39,690 bases of DNA from Paenibacillus marchantiophytorum (GCF_014640555.1 NZ_BMHE01000048.1:21437-61126); one strand, 5' to 3'. Positions 1 to 8,315 are shown, numbered from the stretch's first letter. Made by a program: numbers and translations. The notes: a model not told the origin generated them from the letters alone.

Positions 1-42
1 AGCATTTCAGGTGAGATAGGGTTGAAATTCAGCGTTAAGGGT

Positions 43-206
43 CTGAGCTTTGGAACCCCACGATGGTAGAGGGGGCTCAAAGCTCAGGATAAGGTAGCTA
101 AACGTGCTTATTTGCTCGAAAGGCGGCTGTTTTGGAGACATAAGCAAGGTCTAATCTCAAGCCGTACCGCTAAGTCGGCGGGGATTAGACCGTTTAGCTT
201 GCTTAT
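43..206. other. Structured intergenic region with several inverted repeats
   Basis: The 232 bases before the DUF1796 array hold no convincing gene but several perfect inverted repeats. CTGAGCTTTG (43-52) pairs with CAAAGCTCAG (78-87), with CCCC/GGGG inside. GGTCTAATC (148-156) pairs with GATTAGACC (183-191). AGCTAAACG (96-104) pairs with CGTTTAGCT (191-199). ATAAGCA (140-146) can pair either with TGCTTAT at 105-111 or with TGCTTAT at 200-206, so two mutually exclusive folds are possible. It lies just downstream of the last DUF1796 stop codon. No T-run marks it as a simple terminator. It could be a structured RNA, a dispersed repeat or a complex transcript end. Confidence 0.45.
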
Positions 207-232
207 TTATCTCCAAGCACATCCCCGCAGTC

Positions 233-874
233 CTACTCATTCACAAGGTCCTTGTAGTGAATGTCACTGAAGATGCTCTTCCACAAGGTGTCATTGCCAT
301 GCAGCATATCATGATTGGGCAGCTCGATGGTGCATACGCGTTCAATTGGCCAATTCGTTTCTAGGATGTTCTCGCGATCGGTATATTGGCCAAACAAAAT
401 GCGGAAATCATGCTTCACTAGCTTAGAGAGTGTCATCTGCAGCTCTTCCACTTGTTTCCTGTTGCCGCCGGTTCGAATGAATAGGAGCCTGCGGCTGGTT
501 TCTAATTTGTCGAGGAACCGTTCGATACGCCGATCGTATTTTTCTTTGATTTCGGGGTACGATTCTAAGTTCGCTATTGTATTCTTTTTGACGGAAAAAT
601 CATGAGCACTGTCGATGTGATAAGTCTCGTCTCGCACAATATAGTTGAAGGGGCCATAGTCTTCGCCGACAACCTTCAAATTTTTAAATTCCATGAAACT
701 ATTAAAACGATTATTCAAAAGCCGGTTCACCTGAGACAAGTCGCCGGATACCATCCAATCCAGCACACCGGCGTAGGGACGCAGCTTATTTTTCTCCAGC
801 TGTATAGCAGGGAAGCAGCTGTCTCCCAGACTAAAGAAGGCATCATAGGAGCCTTTGATTTCGGAAAGTTTCAA
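233..874 (-). CDS. DUF1796 family protein (putative papain-like cysteine peptidase fold), copy A
   Basis: This 213-residue protein belongs to the DUF1796 family, described as putative papain-like cysteine peptidases; no reaction is established. The family signature is clear: an N-terminal FSLGxxC motif with Cys20, then QLEKNKLRPYAGVLDWM (25-41), a central HDF with His91, and a C-terminal half containing LLFIRTGG. Cys20 and His91 are the obvious candidates for a catalytic dyad. The start is TTG at 874, preceded by AAGGAGG about 7 bases upstream; it aligns exactly with the ATG starts of the three paralogues. It is the last gene of a four-gene minus-strand operon, 15 bases after copy B. No signal peptide or membrane segment is seen, so it is probably cytoplasmic. 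Confidence 0.85.
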   Translation of the reverse strand: MKLSEIKGSYDAFFSLGDSCFPAIQLEKNKLRPYAGVLDWMVSGDLSQVNRLLNNRFNSFMEFKNLKVVGEDYGPFNYIVRDETYHIDSAHDFSVKKNTIANLESYPEIKEKYDRRIERFLDKLETSRRLLFIRTGGNRKQVEELQMTLSKLVKHDFRILFGQYTDRENILETNWPIERVCTIELPNHDMLHGNDTLWKSIFSDIHYKDLVNE

Positions 875-889
875 GGGGATGACCTCCTT

Positions 890-1516
890 TTAGACCATGT
901 GAATACCGTCCAATATTTCTTTCCACCAATGATCATTCGCTGTAAGAATGTTATCCATTGGAAGTTCAAGCGTACAAACGTTGTCATAGGTGCAGCGTGT
1001 TTCTATCATTTGCTGCACAGGACTATGCTTCACAAGAATTAAACGATACTCATGAGTCACTAGTTCGGATAGGATGGCATGCAGCTCGTCCACCTGTTCC
1101 TTCGTGTAGCTGCCGCAGCGAATAAACAAGAGGTGATGAGCCGTGTTCATTTTTTCCAAAAAACGCTGAACCCTGCGATCATATTTGGCTTTAACCTCGG
1201 GATAAGCGGTCAGCTCGTGCAGCGTATTTTTGCTGGTAAAAAAATCGTGATTGGAAGAAAACTGATAAGCTTGGTCGAAGACCAATAGATTTTTATCATA
1301 GGCTGTACCTATTATTTGGAGGTTGGCTAATTCCATAAAGCCTTGAAAGCGATTCTTGAGCAAGCGATTGACATCTGATAAATTCAGTGAAATCAGCCAA
1401 TCCAGTACGCCCGAGTAGGGGCGCAGCTTATTTTTTTCCAATTGAATGGATGGGGTGCAGTGATCCCCTAAGCTGAAGATGGCGTCATAATTGCCTTTGA
1501 TCTGTGCCAGTTTCAT
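890..1516 (-). CDS. DUF1796 family protein, copy B
   Basis: This is a 208-residue paralogue of the neighbouring genes, with the same FSLGDHC motif (Cys20), the QLEKNKLRPYSGVLDW block (25-40), SNHDFF with His90, and a YPEVKAKYDRRVQRFLEK helix. The ATG start at 1516 follows a GGAGGGG ribosome binding site. It lies between copies A and C with gaps of 15 bases on each side, consistent with one transcript. The middle segment (about 70-88) and the C-terminal third differ most from the other copies, as expected if the core is conserved and partner specificity has diverged. Function is unknown; the peptidase description is a family-level prediction only. Confidence 0.85.
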   Translation of the reverse strand: MKLAQIKGNYDAIFSLGDHCTPSIQLEKNKLRPYSGVLDWLISLNLSDVNRLLKNRFQGFMELANLQIIGTAYDKNLLVFDQAYQFSSNHDFFTSKNTLHELTAYPEVKAKYDRRVQRFLEKMNTAHHLLFIRCGSYTKEQVDELHAILSELVTHEYRLILVKHSPVQQMIETRCTYDNVCTLELPMDNILTANDHWWKEILDGIHMV

Positions 1517-1531
1517 TGGTTCCCCTCCGCC

Positions 1532-2155
1532 TTATTTCAGATAAATGCCTTGCAAGATTTGAGCCCATAGCAGATCATTCCCAAACAACACATCGTTATC
1601 CGGGAGCTGAATGGAGCAGACGCTCGGCAGAGGCCACTCGGTTTCAACGATGCCTGTCACTTTCGTATGCTCAACGAACAGGATCGTGAAGTGATGGGTA
1701 ACGAGACCGCTCAAGACAGCGTGCAGCTCTCTTACTTCTTCAAGCGTCCCCCCTGTGCGAATGAATAAAAGATGGGAGCAAGTTGTTGTTTTCTCTAGGA
1801 ATCGAGCAACACGGCGGTCATATTTGGCCTTGACCTCCGGATAAGTCGCCAAATGGTCAGGTGTGTTGCGGGCAACAAAGAAGTCGTGATTGGAAGCGAC
1901 ATTGTAAGCCTCGTCAACAACTAAGAATATTTTCTGGCTGGCATACCCAAGCACGTTGAGGTTGGGGAGCTGCATAAAGCCCTCGAAGCGATTCCGCAAC
2001 AGACGGTTGACGTCGGATAATTGATGAGAACCCATCCAGTCGAGAACACCGGAGTAGGGACGAAGTTTATGCTTCTCTAATTGGATAGAGGGACCGCATA
2101 AATCTCCTAAGCTGAAGATTGCATCGTAGGTTCCCTTTATGTCCGCTAATTTCAT
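1532..2155 (-). CDS. DUF1796 family protein, copy C
   Basis: This 207-residue paralogue has FSLGDLC (Cys20), QLEKHKLRPYSGVLDWM, SNHDFF (His90) and LLFIRTGGTLEEV. Its ATG at 2155 overlaps the TGA of copy D as ATGA, which indicates translational coupling. A GAGAGGAG ribosome binding site lies inside the 3' end of copy D. The protein is soluble by appearance, with no signal sequence. It shares the same length and domain layout as the other three copies, so the array probably arose by local duplication. No substrate can be inferred from the sequence alone. Confidence 0.85.
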   Translation of the reverse strand: MKLADIKGTYDAIFSLGDLCGPSIQLEKHKLRPYSGVLDWMGSHQLSDVNRLLRNRFEGFMQLPNLNVLGYASQKIFLVVDEAYNVASNHDFFVARNTPDHLATYPEVKAKYDRRVARFLEKTTTCSHLLFIRTGGTLEEVRELHAVLSGLVTHHFTILFVEHTKVTGIVETEWPLPSVCSIQLPDNDVLFGNDLLWAQILQGIYLK

Positions 2156-2787
2156 AGAGAAAGCTCCTCTCTGAATTGAATTCCTTCCAACAGGTTACTC
2201 CATAGATGATCGTTGGTATGCCAAATCTCCTGATTGGGCAGTTGGACCCAGCAGACGTTCGCAAGGGGGCAATCCTTTTCAACAAGGTCGGGAACGGCTG
2301 TATGCTGAACGAACAAGAGGCTGAAATCATAGGCAACAAGCTCCCTCAATATGGCTTGCAGCTCCTCAACATGTTCGAAGGTATCTCCTGAGCGAACAAA
2401 AAGAATTCGCCGCCGAGTGGTAAGGACGTCCCAAAAACGAGCGATTCGCCGCTCATATTTGGCTTTTACTTCTGGATAAGCTGACAGCTGTGTGAGACTG
2501 TTCTTGCGAATAGAGAAATCGTGGTTGGATATGAAGGAGTACCGGGTATCGAGTACCAGGAGCTGCTGGCCGGCATAGCCGAGAATTTGCAGATTAGGCA
2601 GTTCCATGAAACCCTGAAATCGCTGCTGAAGCAGACGATTGACGTCGGATAGGCGGTTAGAAATCATCCAATCGAGCACACCCGAATAGGGACGCAGCGC
2701 GTTTTTCTCCAGTTGCATCGCAGGAACGCAAAGGCCTCCCAAGCTGAAAACAGCCTCATACGAGCCTTTCAAGTCTACCAATCGCAT
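2152..2787 (-). CDS. DUF1796 family protein, copy D (first gene of operon)
   Basis: This 211-residue protein is the promoter-proximal member of the DUF1796 array. It has FSLGGLC (Cys20), QLEKNALRPYSGVLDWM, SNHDFS (His89) and RRILFVRSGDTFEHVEEL. Its ATG at 2787 is preceded by GGGAGG eight bases upstream. It is transcribed away from the plus-strand surface-glycan-like genes that begin at 3063, so the 275-base gap must hold both promoters. DUF1796 genes have been seen near glycosyltransferase genes, which fits here, but a role in processing surface proteins is inference. Confidence 0.85.
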   Translation of the reverse strand: MRLVDLKGSYEAVFSLGGLCVPAMQLEKNALRPYSGVLDWMISNRLSDVNRLLQQRFQGFMELPNLQILGYAGQQLLVLDTRYSFISNHDFSIRKNSLTQLSAYPEVKAKYERRIARFWDVLTTRRRILFVRSGDTFEHVEELQAILRELVAYDFSLLFVQHTAVPDLVEKDCPLANVCWVQLPNQEIWHTNDHLWSNLLEGIQFREELSL

Positions 2788-2860
2788 AAGTTAACCTCCC
2801 TCAGAAACTTCTTCATGGAAAAGTTGCTTCTATAGTAGATGCGCCCCAAGGAGGATTGGA

Positions 2861-2920
2861 TTGGACAAAAGCAGGGCGTTGTTTCCCCAATTTATGAGAG
2901 AATCCACCTGTGAGATATAG
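2861..2920 (+). CDS. Very small ORF behind a strong ribosome binding site
   Basis: A TTG codon at 2861 is placed six bases after AAGGAGG (2848-2854) and opens a 19-codon frame, MDKSRALFPQFMRESTCEI, ending at TAG 2918-2920. The ribosome binding site is stronger than those of many real genes here. It could be a translated leader peptide, or the 5' remnant of a gene whose body is lost. I do not recognise it. Confidence 0.2.
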   Translation: MDKSRALFPQFMRESTCEI

Positions 2921-3062
2921 GTATTTTCTAGTGGAAATAAGCCCTTCCCTTTTGTCATTAATTTCATACCTTAATAGAGTGAACATGCATGAGCTTGAGC
3001 ACCGATCAGAGATATTTTGCACGCTGCCAGGCAAGGCGTATAGGCGATTTGGAGAGGGAGTG

Positions 3063-3452
3063 ATGACGATGCAGAAGTACACACATGCAAATTCAGCCAA
3101 AGAGGGGACATTTACGCCGTTTTTGATTACGGATAAGGAAGTTGTACTCACCTCTGTCATTGCTATGCATGTAAGTCCAGGGAATCGAATTATCCTGCAA
3201 ATGGAAGTGGCATGGGAGAAGCCGATGAACTGGGATATGGGGGAGATTGAAATTGTTTTACGCAAAGATGCTCCTGACGGACCTGTCATCTATTGGACAC
3301 TGGAGTCTTGTTTCGTAAGTGCGCATACAATCGTGGAGCAAGTTGAAATCGGGGAAAACCCCGTTCACATTTACTACTTATCTGTTCTTTCGTCAGAGCA
3401 TCGTGCGATTATCGTGGGTCCTTATCTTTTGAAATGCACGGTTATGGAATAA
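3063..3452 (+). CDS. Hypothetical small beta-rich protein
   Basis: This is a 129-residue protein I do not recognise. The frame is open further upstream, but ATG at 3063 follows GGAGAGGGAG directly, so I take that start (3069 is also possible). The sequence alternates hydrophobic and polar residues through most of its length (for example NRIILQMEVAW and GEIEIVLRK), which suggests a beta-sandwich. There is no signal peptide and no membrane segment. It begins a plus-strand run that continues with another small beta-rich protein (3484) and a GT4 glycosyltransferase (3849), so it may be a surface or glycan-associated accessory protein; that is inference from context. Confidence 0.6.
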   Translation: MTMQKYTHANSAKEGTFTPFLITDKEVVLTSVIAMHVSPGNRIILQMEVAWEKPMNWDMGEIEIVLRKDAPDGPVIYWTLESCFVSAHTIVEQVEIGENPVHIYYLSVLSSEHRAIIVGPYLLKCTVME

Positions 3453-3483
3453 AGAAGCCAATGGGTATGAGGATGGTGAACGA

Positions 3484-3831
3484 ATGTCGATTTTTCGGAT
3501 AGATGCCAGTGAAAGCCAAGCCATTAATTCTAACTATATTCAGTCTATTGATATTACTTTGCAGAACTTAGGCCATGAGGAATTCGATATGTTGATTCAG
3601 GGGACGAATCCTTCGGGGACGACCTTTACGTACTTATATCATTTGAATCCTGTGTCCGCAGCCAATTCCGTTATTCATATCCCTGATATTTATACGAACT
3701 ATGAGTCCTTTTCTTTGCTGCTTGTAACCAATATCAACACTTACGCCACAACAGCTGTTACGCTGCATATGAAAAGCAATGGACATGTGGTAGCAATATT
3801 CACACAAGATAATTTTGTCCGAATCCATTGA
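3484..3831 (+). CDS. Hypothetical small beta-rich protein
   Basis: This is a 115-residue protein without a recognised family. It is rich in Asn, Thr and Ser and has predicted strands throughout (IQSIDITLQNLG, SFSLLLVTNINTYATTAVTLHM), resembling small all-beta domains rather than an enzyme. The ATG at 3484 lies 31 bases after the previous gene, with a GGATGGTGAA purine-rich stretch upstream. The next gene starts 18 bases after its stop. No signal peptide is visible. Its composition resembles that of the 123-residue protein at 7603, although I cannot show homology by eye. Confidence 0.6.
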   Translation: MSIFRIDASESQAINSNYIQSIDITLQNLGHEEFDMLIQGTNPSGTTFTYLYHLNPVSAANSVIHIPDIYTNYESFSLLLVTNINTYATTAVTLHMKSNGHVVAIFTQDNFVRIH

Positions 3832-3848
3832 GAAAAGAGGAGAACAAT

Positions 3849-4913
3849 GTGAATGTTCTTTTCGTTTATTATGTGCCAAGCGGCGGGGTGGATACCTTGA
3901 ACCGTCTAAGATGCAAGGCGCTTAAACCTTATGGCATTCATGGTGATTGCCTCTATTATGGTTGGGGAGCCGGGATGCAAAATAAATCAGATACCCCTTA
4001 TTATGTAACAAAAAACGATATAGAAATTAAACAAATTATTGATAAAGGCAATTATGATGCCATTGTGGTAACGACAGATTACGTATCCTTTCCAAGATTT
4101 CGATTACTCGGATATACCGGCAAACTGGTGCTGGAAGTGCAGGGATACGGTCCCAAGGATGTGGCTCGGAAAGAGCTTACACAGGCCATCCCTTATGTGA
4201 ATGCTTATGCCGTTGGATTGCTTAACCCACGGACGCCGCATATCACTGCTTTATTTGAAGAATTATTCCCGGCTATTCCCCGGTTTAATTTCAATAATGC
4301 TTTTGATTCGCACTCTTTTACCTATCAGCCTCTGCCTAGAGCCCAAGAACCGATTATCGGTTGGCTTGGACGTATTCAGGATAATAAAAATTGGCGTGAG
4401 TTTTTACAAATCGGCCATACCTTAATTCATCATGGATACCCCAAATTGCAATTGTGGATGTTTGAAGATCACCATCTATCGGTGCCGGAGGAGCGGGTTC
4501 AGTTTCATGAACTCGTGGAACAGCTCCGCCTGAAGAAGCATCTTACCTTGCGTTCCAATGTGGAGCATGCTCAAATGCCCAACTATTTCTCCATGATTGG
4601 AGATTCGGGAGGTCTCTTATGTTCCACCTCTAAGGTAGAAGGGGCTCCCTATGCTGTTTTGGAAGCCATGAGCTGTCGCTGCCCGGTCCTATCGACATAT
4701 TCGGATGGTGTCTCCAGTTCGATCTATCACAATGCCACGGGCAAATACTATCAACAAGGACATATCGCACAAGCGATTGTTGAGGCCAAGGAATTGATGA
4801 GGAATTTGGAATTGCGGGAATCGATCCGTGCGGCGGCTCAGCTTCATGTGGAGCGCAATTTCAGCGCTGATACCTATGCACAGCATTTCAAGGCTATGCT
4901 CGATAGCTTATAA
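3849..4913 (+). CDS. GT4-type glycosyltransferase, paralogue 1
   Basis: This 354-residue GT-B glycosyltransferase is of the GT4 type, which transfers a sugar from a nucleotide-sugar donor to an acceptor glycan or lipid. The N-terminal half starts with a Rossmann strand and PSGGVDTLNRLRC; the donor-binding half has GWLGRIQDNKNWREF and the family E-x7-E motif (about Glu264 and Glu272, EGAPYAVLE). The frame is open from TTG 3828, but GTG at 3849 has an ideal AGAGGAG six bases upstream and matches the start of its paralogue at 9608. The two paralogues are very similar along their whole length, including YFSMIGDSGG and CRCPVL. Donor and acceptor are unknown. Confidence 0.85.
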   Translation: MNVLFVYYVPSGGVDTLNRLRCKALKPYGIHGDCLYYGWGAGMQNKSDTPYYVTKNDIEIKQIIDKGNYDAIVVTTDYVSFPRFRLLGYTGKLVLEVQGYGPKDVARKELTQAIPYVNAYAVGLLNPRTPHITALFEELFPAIPRFNFNNAFDSHSFTYQPLPRAQEPIIGWLGRIQDNKNWREFLQIGHTLIHHGYPKLQLWMFEDHHLSVPEERVQFHELVEQLRLKKHLTLRSNVEHAQMPNYFSMIGDSGGLLCSTSKVEGAPYAVLEAMSCRCPVLSTYSDGVSSSIYHNATGKYYQQGHIAQAIVEAKELMRNLELRESIRAAAQLHVERNFSADTYAQHFKAMLDSL

Positions 4914-4971
4914 GAAAAGCAAGCGTGCTTAGAGGCAAGTTACAGCGAATGTAATCGAAGGAGGAAGTATC

Positions 4972-6207
4972 GTGGCGAATTATCAAGTGACTCCCAGTGG
5001 TAATCCGAAGCAGGAGCCTTCGGTTGCCGTAAATTTACTGGATCTAACGACAGTCATGGCAACTGCAACAGACTTTTCCTCTGGTCCGCCATTGATTGGG
5101 ATCTATCGCTCAACCAATGGCGGCGTGAATTGGGTCAACGCGCTCCTTCCACTGCCTGCGGGTTTCAACGGAGCAGAAGCGGGCTTCGTTGCCTATGGAT
5201 TTCCGAACTTGTTTATCGTCTCAGCGCATGTGTTTCCTGGCGATTCCGATGGCACGGTTGTTGCTTATCGCTCGACGGACAACGGCGTGACCTTTTCAGA
5301 TCCTATCTTTGTCAACAGAGGTTATGGCAATTTCATTAATAACGACTGGACGAAAATTATTATTGATAATGCGCAGTCCAGCCCTTATTTGGGTCAAGTG
5401 TATGTCACTTACAACCGGCAATACAATGTCGATTTAGGAGGCAACTCTGTAGCTGGCTTTCAACGATCAAGAGACAGCGGGCTTACCTGGGACCAGCCAC
5501 AGTTCCTCTCGGACTTGATGGAGGATACGGAACGGGCTGATGTGGCGGTCAGTTTGAAAGGAGTTGTGAGCTTGGGATGGATCGATACCAGTTCGGCAAG
5601 TCCAGCTTTTTTTATTCGAATTTCATTGGACGGAGGGACAACCTTCGGAGCGCCAATCTTTGTTTCTACGGTTGTCCTGGTTCCGAGTCCACTCCCTGTC
5701 ACTGGTTACGAGTTTCGTATACTTAATTTCTCTAATCTCGCAGCCGATACGTCGCTGATCCCTGGAACCAGCGGCAATGTGTATGCGGTTTGGCAGGATA
5801 ACCGCCAAGGGTATGCGGACATTTTCCTTTCCCGATCGCTAGACCAAGGACAGACCTGGAATGCTCCGATTTCAGTAACGAACGCTCCGCCGGGATCACA
5901 GAATTTCTTCCCGGCTATTGCGGTTTCGCCCAAGACGGGGACCGTGAAAATTTTATATTATACGAATAAATTGGATGGCTTTGATCTGGATACTTACGTC
6001 GCTGAATCGAGCGATGGAGGCTTGACCTTCATCAATTCCAGAGTCTCTACTGTATCTTTTAATCCGAATGGGACCAGTCCCACTCCTACACCGCTTATTG
6101 GGGATTACATTGATTTGACCATCATACCACCCGATGACTTTCTAGGTGTTTGGACAGATACGAGGACGGGGACACAGACCATTTTTGCAGGGAATAATAA
6201 TCCCTAA
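4972..6207 (+). CDS. Asp-box beta-propeller protein (sialidase-like fold), paralogue 1
   Basis: This 411-residue protein has six Asp-box repeats of the S-x-D-x-G-x-T-[WF] type: STNGGVNW (47-54), STDNGVTF (101-108), SRDSGLTW (166-173), SLDGGTTF (218-225), SLDQGQTW (289-296) and SSDGGLTF (346-353). That spacing predicts a six-bladed propeller like the sialidases. I do not see the [FY]RIP arginine motif of true sialidases, so enzymatic activity is doubtful and a binding or structural role is likely. There is no signal peptide. The start is GTG 4972 with AAGGAGGAAG eight bases upstream. It is followed by a close paralogue at 6242. Confidence 0.75.
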   Translation: MANYQVTPSGNPKQEPSVAVNLLDLTTVMATATDFSSGPPLIGIYRSTNGGVNWVNALLPLPAGFNGAEAGFVAYGFPNLFIVSAHVFPGDSDGTVVAYRSTDNGVTFSDPIFVNRGYGNFINNDWTKIIIDNAQSSPYLGQVYVTYNRQYNVDLGGNSVAGFQRSRDSGLTWDQPQFLSDLMEDTERADVAVSLKGVVSLGWIDTSSASPAFFIRISLDGGTTFGAPIFVSTVVLVPSPLPVTGYEFRILNFSNLAADTSLIPGTSGNVYAVWQDNRQGYADIFLSRSLDQGQTWNAPISVTNAPPGSQNFFPAIAVSPKTGTVKILYYTNKLDGFDLDTYVAESSDGGLTFINSRVSTVSFNPNGTSPTPTPLIGDYIDLTIIPPDDFLGVWTDTRTGTQTIFAGNNNP

Positions 6208-6241
6208 GTAAATTCAATACATGAAAATGAGGAGGATGGTT

Positions 6242-7459
6242 ATGGCTAATGTTCAAGTGTCACCCCCTGGTACGCTTGCTCAGCAACCGTATGTCGCCGT
6301 TAATTGGTTGAGTACGAATATTATTCTCGTTGGCGCTACCGATTTTACTTCCGGACCGCCGCTTGTTGCGGTGTACCGCTCCATGGATTCAGGAAATACC
6401 TGGTCGCCGACCACATTGCCCCTTCCAGCTGGTTTTCTGGGAGGGGAATCTAATGTGGTGGCTTATGGATATTCAAGCATTTTCCTCGTGGCATCGCATG
6501 TATTTAATGCGGTATCTGGCACAATAGTTGTCTATCGTTCTACAGATAATGGCGCAACATTCTCTGCTCCTATTATCGTAGCGCCTGGGTATGGCACCTT
6601 TACGAATAATGTGCAGGTCATCGTGGAAATCGATAATGCGCAAGCCAGTTCTTTCCAAGGGAATTCCTATTTAATTTATGTTCACGGGTTTAATACGGAT
6701 GTCATTGGTGGATCCACGATTTTCTTTCAAAGGTCCTTGGATGGGGGAGTTACCTGGCAGCAGCCTGTACTCGTGTCTCCGGAGGCTGGCATCGTAACAC
6801 GATCTGATATCGGTATCGGGCTTTCGGGCATTGTTTATGTGGCTTATATTACGCTGAGCCCAACTACGGAATTCAAAGTAAGCCGCTCCTTGGATGGGGG
6901 AACAACCTTTTTGCCTGCAGTTACGGTATCTTCGGTGACGCTTGTTCCCGATGTGCTGCCAGTGACAGGCTATGGATTTCTTGTTCTGACATCAGCCAAT
7001 ATTGCGACAGATACGTCATCATTTCCGACAAGCGGGAATGTTTATGTAACCTGGCAGGACAATCGGCTCGGGTATGCAGCTATCTTTTTATCCAAATCGG
7101 TGGATGACGGCGTTACTTGGAGCGCCCCCTTATTAATATCGAATAGCGGGCCTGGCTTTCAGAACTTCTTCCCAGCGATTGCCGTCTCGCCGAAAACGGG
7201 TCTAATCACTGTTATTTACTATTCGAATCAAGCGGATGGTTTTAATTTAAACACCTATGTTGCGGAATCTTCCAACGGAGGCAACTCGTTTACCGTGACA
7301 CAATTAAGCACAGCCTCCAGCAATCCGAATGCGGGAAGTGCCACACCGGTGACGACGATTGGCTACTATATCGACATTGCCAGCAGCCCGCCAGCTGATT
7401 TTATTGGTGTTTGGACAGATACAAGGACGGGGGCACAAACCATTTTTTCAGGAACATAA
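6242..7459 (+). CDS. Asp-box beta-propeller protein, paralogue 2
   Basis: This is a 405-residue paralogue of the preceding gene, with the same opening (MANVQVSPPG against MANYQVTPSG), the same VTWQDNR and FFPAIAVSPKTG blocks and the same ending GVWTDTRTGAQTIF. Asp-boxes are visible as SMDSGNTW, STDNGATF, SLDGGVTW, SLDGGTTF, SVDDGVTW and SSNGGNSF, the last one degenerate. The frame opens at 6221, but ATG 6242 has ATGAGGAGG six bases upstream and aligns with the paralogue start. No secretion signal is seen. A terminator follows at 7477, so the pair probably ends a transcript. Tandem duplication is clear; function is not known. Confidence 0.75.
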   Translation: MANVQVSPPGTLAQQPYVAVNWLSTNIILVGATDFTSGPPLVAVYRSMDSGNTWSPTTLPLPAGFLGGESNVVAYGYSSIFLVASHVFNAVSGTIVVYRSTDNGATFSAPIIVAPGYGTFTNNVQVIVEIDNAQASSFQGNSYLIYVHGFNTDVIGGSTIFFQRSLDGGVTWQQPVLVSPEAGIVTRSDIGIGLSGIVYVAYITLSPTTEFKVSRSLDGGTTFLPAVTVSSVTLVPDVLPVTGYGFLVLTSANIATDTSSFPTSGNVYVTWQDNRLGYAAIFLSKSVDDGVTWSAPLLISNSGPGFQNFFPAIAVSPKTGLITVIYYSNQADGFNLNTYVAESSNGGNSFTVTQLSTASSNPNAGSATPVTTIGYYIDIASSPPADFIGVWTDTRTGAQTIFSGT

Positions 7460-7476
7460 GGGTTTTGGAGGTTACC

Positions 7477-7510
7477 AGGCATTTGGAGGTTATCTCCAAT
7501 GCCTTTTTTT
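7477..7510 (+). terminator. Rho-independent terminator after the propeller genes
   Basis: AGGCATTTGGAG pairs with CTCCAATGCCT around a short loop and is followed by seven T residues. It lies 18 bases downstream of the stop codon of the second propeller gene. Confidence 0.85.
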
Positions 7511-7602
7511 ATAACTCTCCACGAACTGATCTTATTTGTCCAATCATTCTAGCAAGCCATGCATATAGTAATGGTAGATTCATAGATAGGAGGTGGACAT
7601 AA

Positions 7603-7974
7603 ATGGTATATACAACTGGTTTAATCAACAATACGAAAGACGGAGGAACTTCTGCTGCGAATGTCATTGTCAATATTACGAATGATGATCCCGTGAATAC
7701 AGCGCTGGTTCTGGTGAAAGTATTTTATACGACAGGTACTGGTGTTGCGAAAACGCCCTTGCATTTCACAGGGTACTATGTAGTATCGGGCTTTGTGGAT
7801 ATTCACACGTTCTCAATAGCGGGTGTTATCGCATATGAAGTTCAGATTGAAATTGACAGTTCGACGCCGAACCTGACGATTCCAACTTGTTTTGCTTCTG
7901 ATACATTTGGAAACCCGATTGGTGACAAAAGAGTCCTGCAACCTGAATTCGCAATCATTCCAGCTTTAAGCTAA
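7603..7974 (+). CDS. Hypothetical small beta-rich protein
   Basis: This 123-residue protein follows a perfect TAGGAGGTGG ribosome binding site seven bases before ATG 7603. It contains repeated hydrophobic strand-like segments (AANVIVNITNDD, TALVLVKVFYTTG, VIAYEVQIEID), many Asn and Thr residues and no charged catalytic clusters, which points to an all-beta structural protein. No signal peptide is present. It stands alone between the propeller terminator and a 434-base gap with a repeat element. I do not recognise the family; a surface, exosporium-like or appendage role is only suggested by the neighbouring glycosyltransferases. Confidence 0.6.
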   Translation: MVYTTGLINNTKDGGTSAANVIVNITNDDPVNTALVLVKVFYTTGTGVAKTPLHFTGYYVVSGFVDIHTFSIAGVIAYEVQIEIDSSTPNLTIPTCFASDTFGNPIGDKRVLQPEFAIIPALS

Positions 7975-8003
7975 TCAAGTGGATTCAGTAAGACATTGAA
8001 CCC

Positions 8004-8184
8004 GAGAAGGAACTATGGTCCGCTAATTGACGGAGAACGGGGTAAAAGTAGCATGAGAGGGAACTGTGGTACGTTATATCGGCGAGAATGTTGATTCTGA
8101 GCGGAAAATGCTGAAATAAGGGATCCTACTTCCCTTTCAGCTGTCAATATCCGATTTCGAGCCAAATAGAGGATCATAGTTCCT
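8004..8184. repeat. Nested inverted-repeat element, copy 1
   Basis: This gene-free stretch is bounded by near-perfect terminal inverted repeats: GGAACTATGGTCCGCTA (8009-8025) against TAGAGGATCATAGTTCC (8167-8183), 15 of 17 positions complementary. An inner pair (GGGAACTGTGGTACGTTAT near 8059 and AAATAAGGGATCCTACTTCCC near 8114) repeats the same design. Related elements occur at 17586 and 22485. No coding frame is convincing. Confidence 0.7.
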
Positions 8185-8281
8185 TTTCACAATAGTTTTT
8201 CCTGATTTCCCCCGATTTTCCCGTAGTTGATCCAATGTCTGTGAACTGCGGACCTCGCTGAAGGTGCAAAAGGGTTGATAC

Positions 8282-8315
8282 AAGAAGATGGACGTGAGTC
8301 CGGTCTTCTTTTTTT
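8282..8315 (+). terminator. Rho-independent terminator
   Basis: AAGAAGA-GGAC pairs with GTCC-TCTTCTT around a four-base loop, followed by a run of T. It lies about 300 bases after the 7603 gene and about 95 bases before the GT2 gene at 8409, insulating that gene. Confidence 0.7.
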
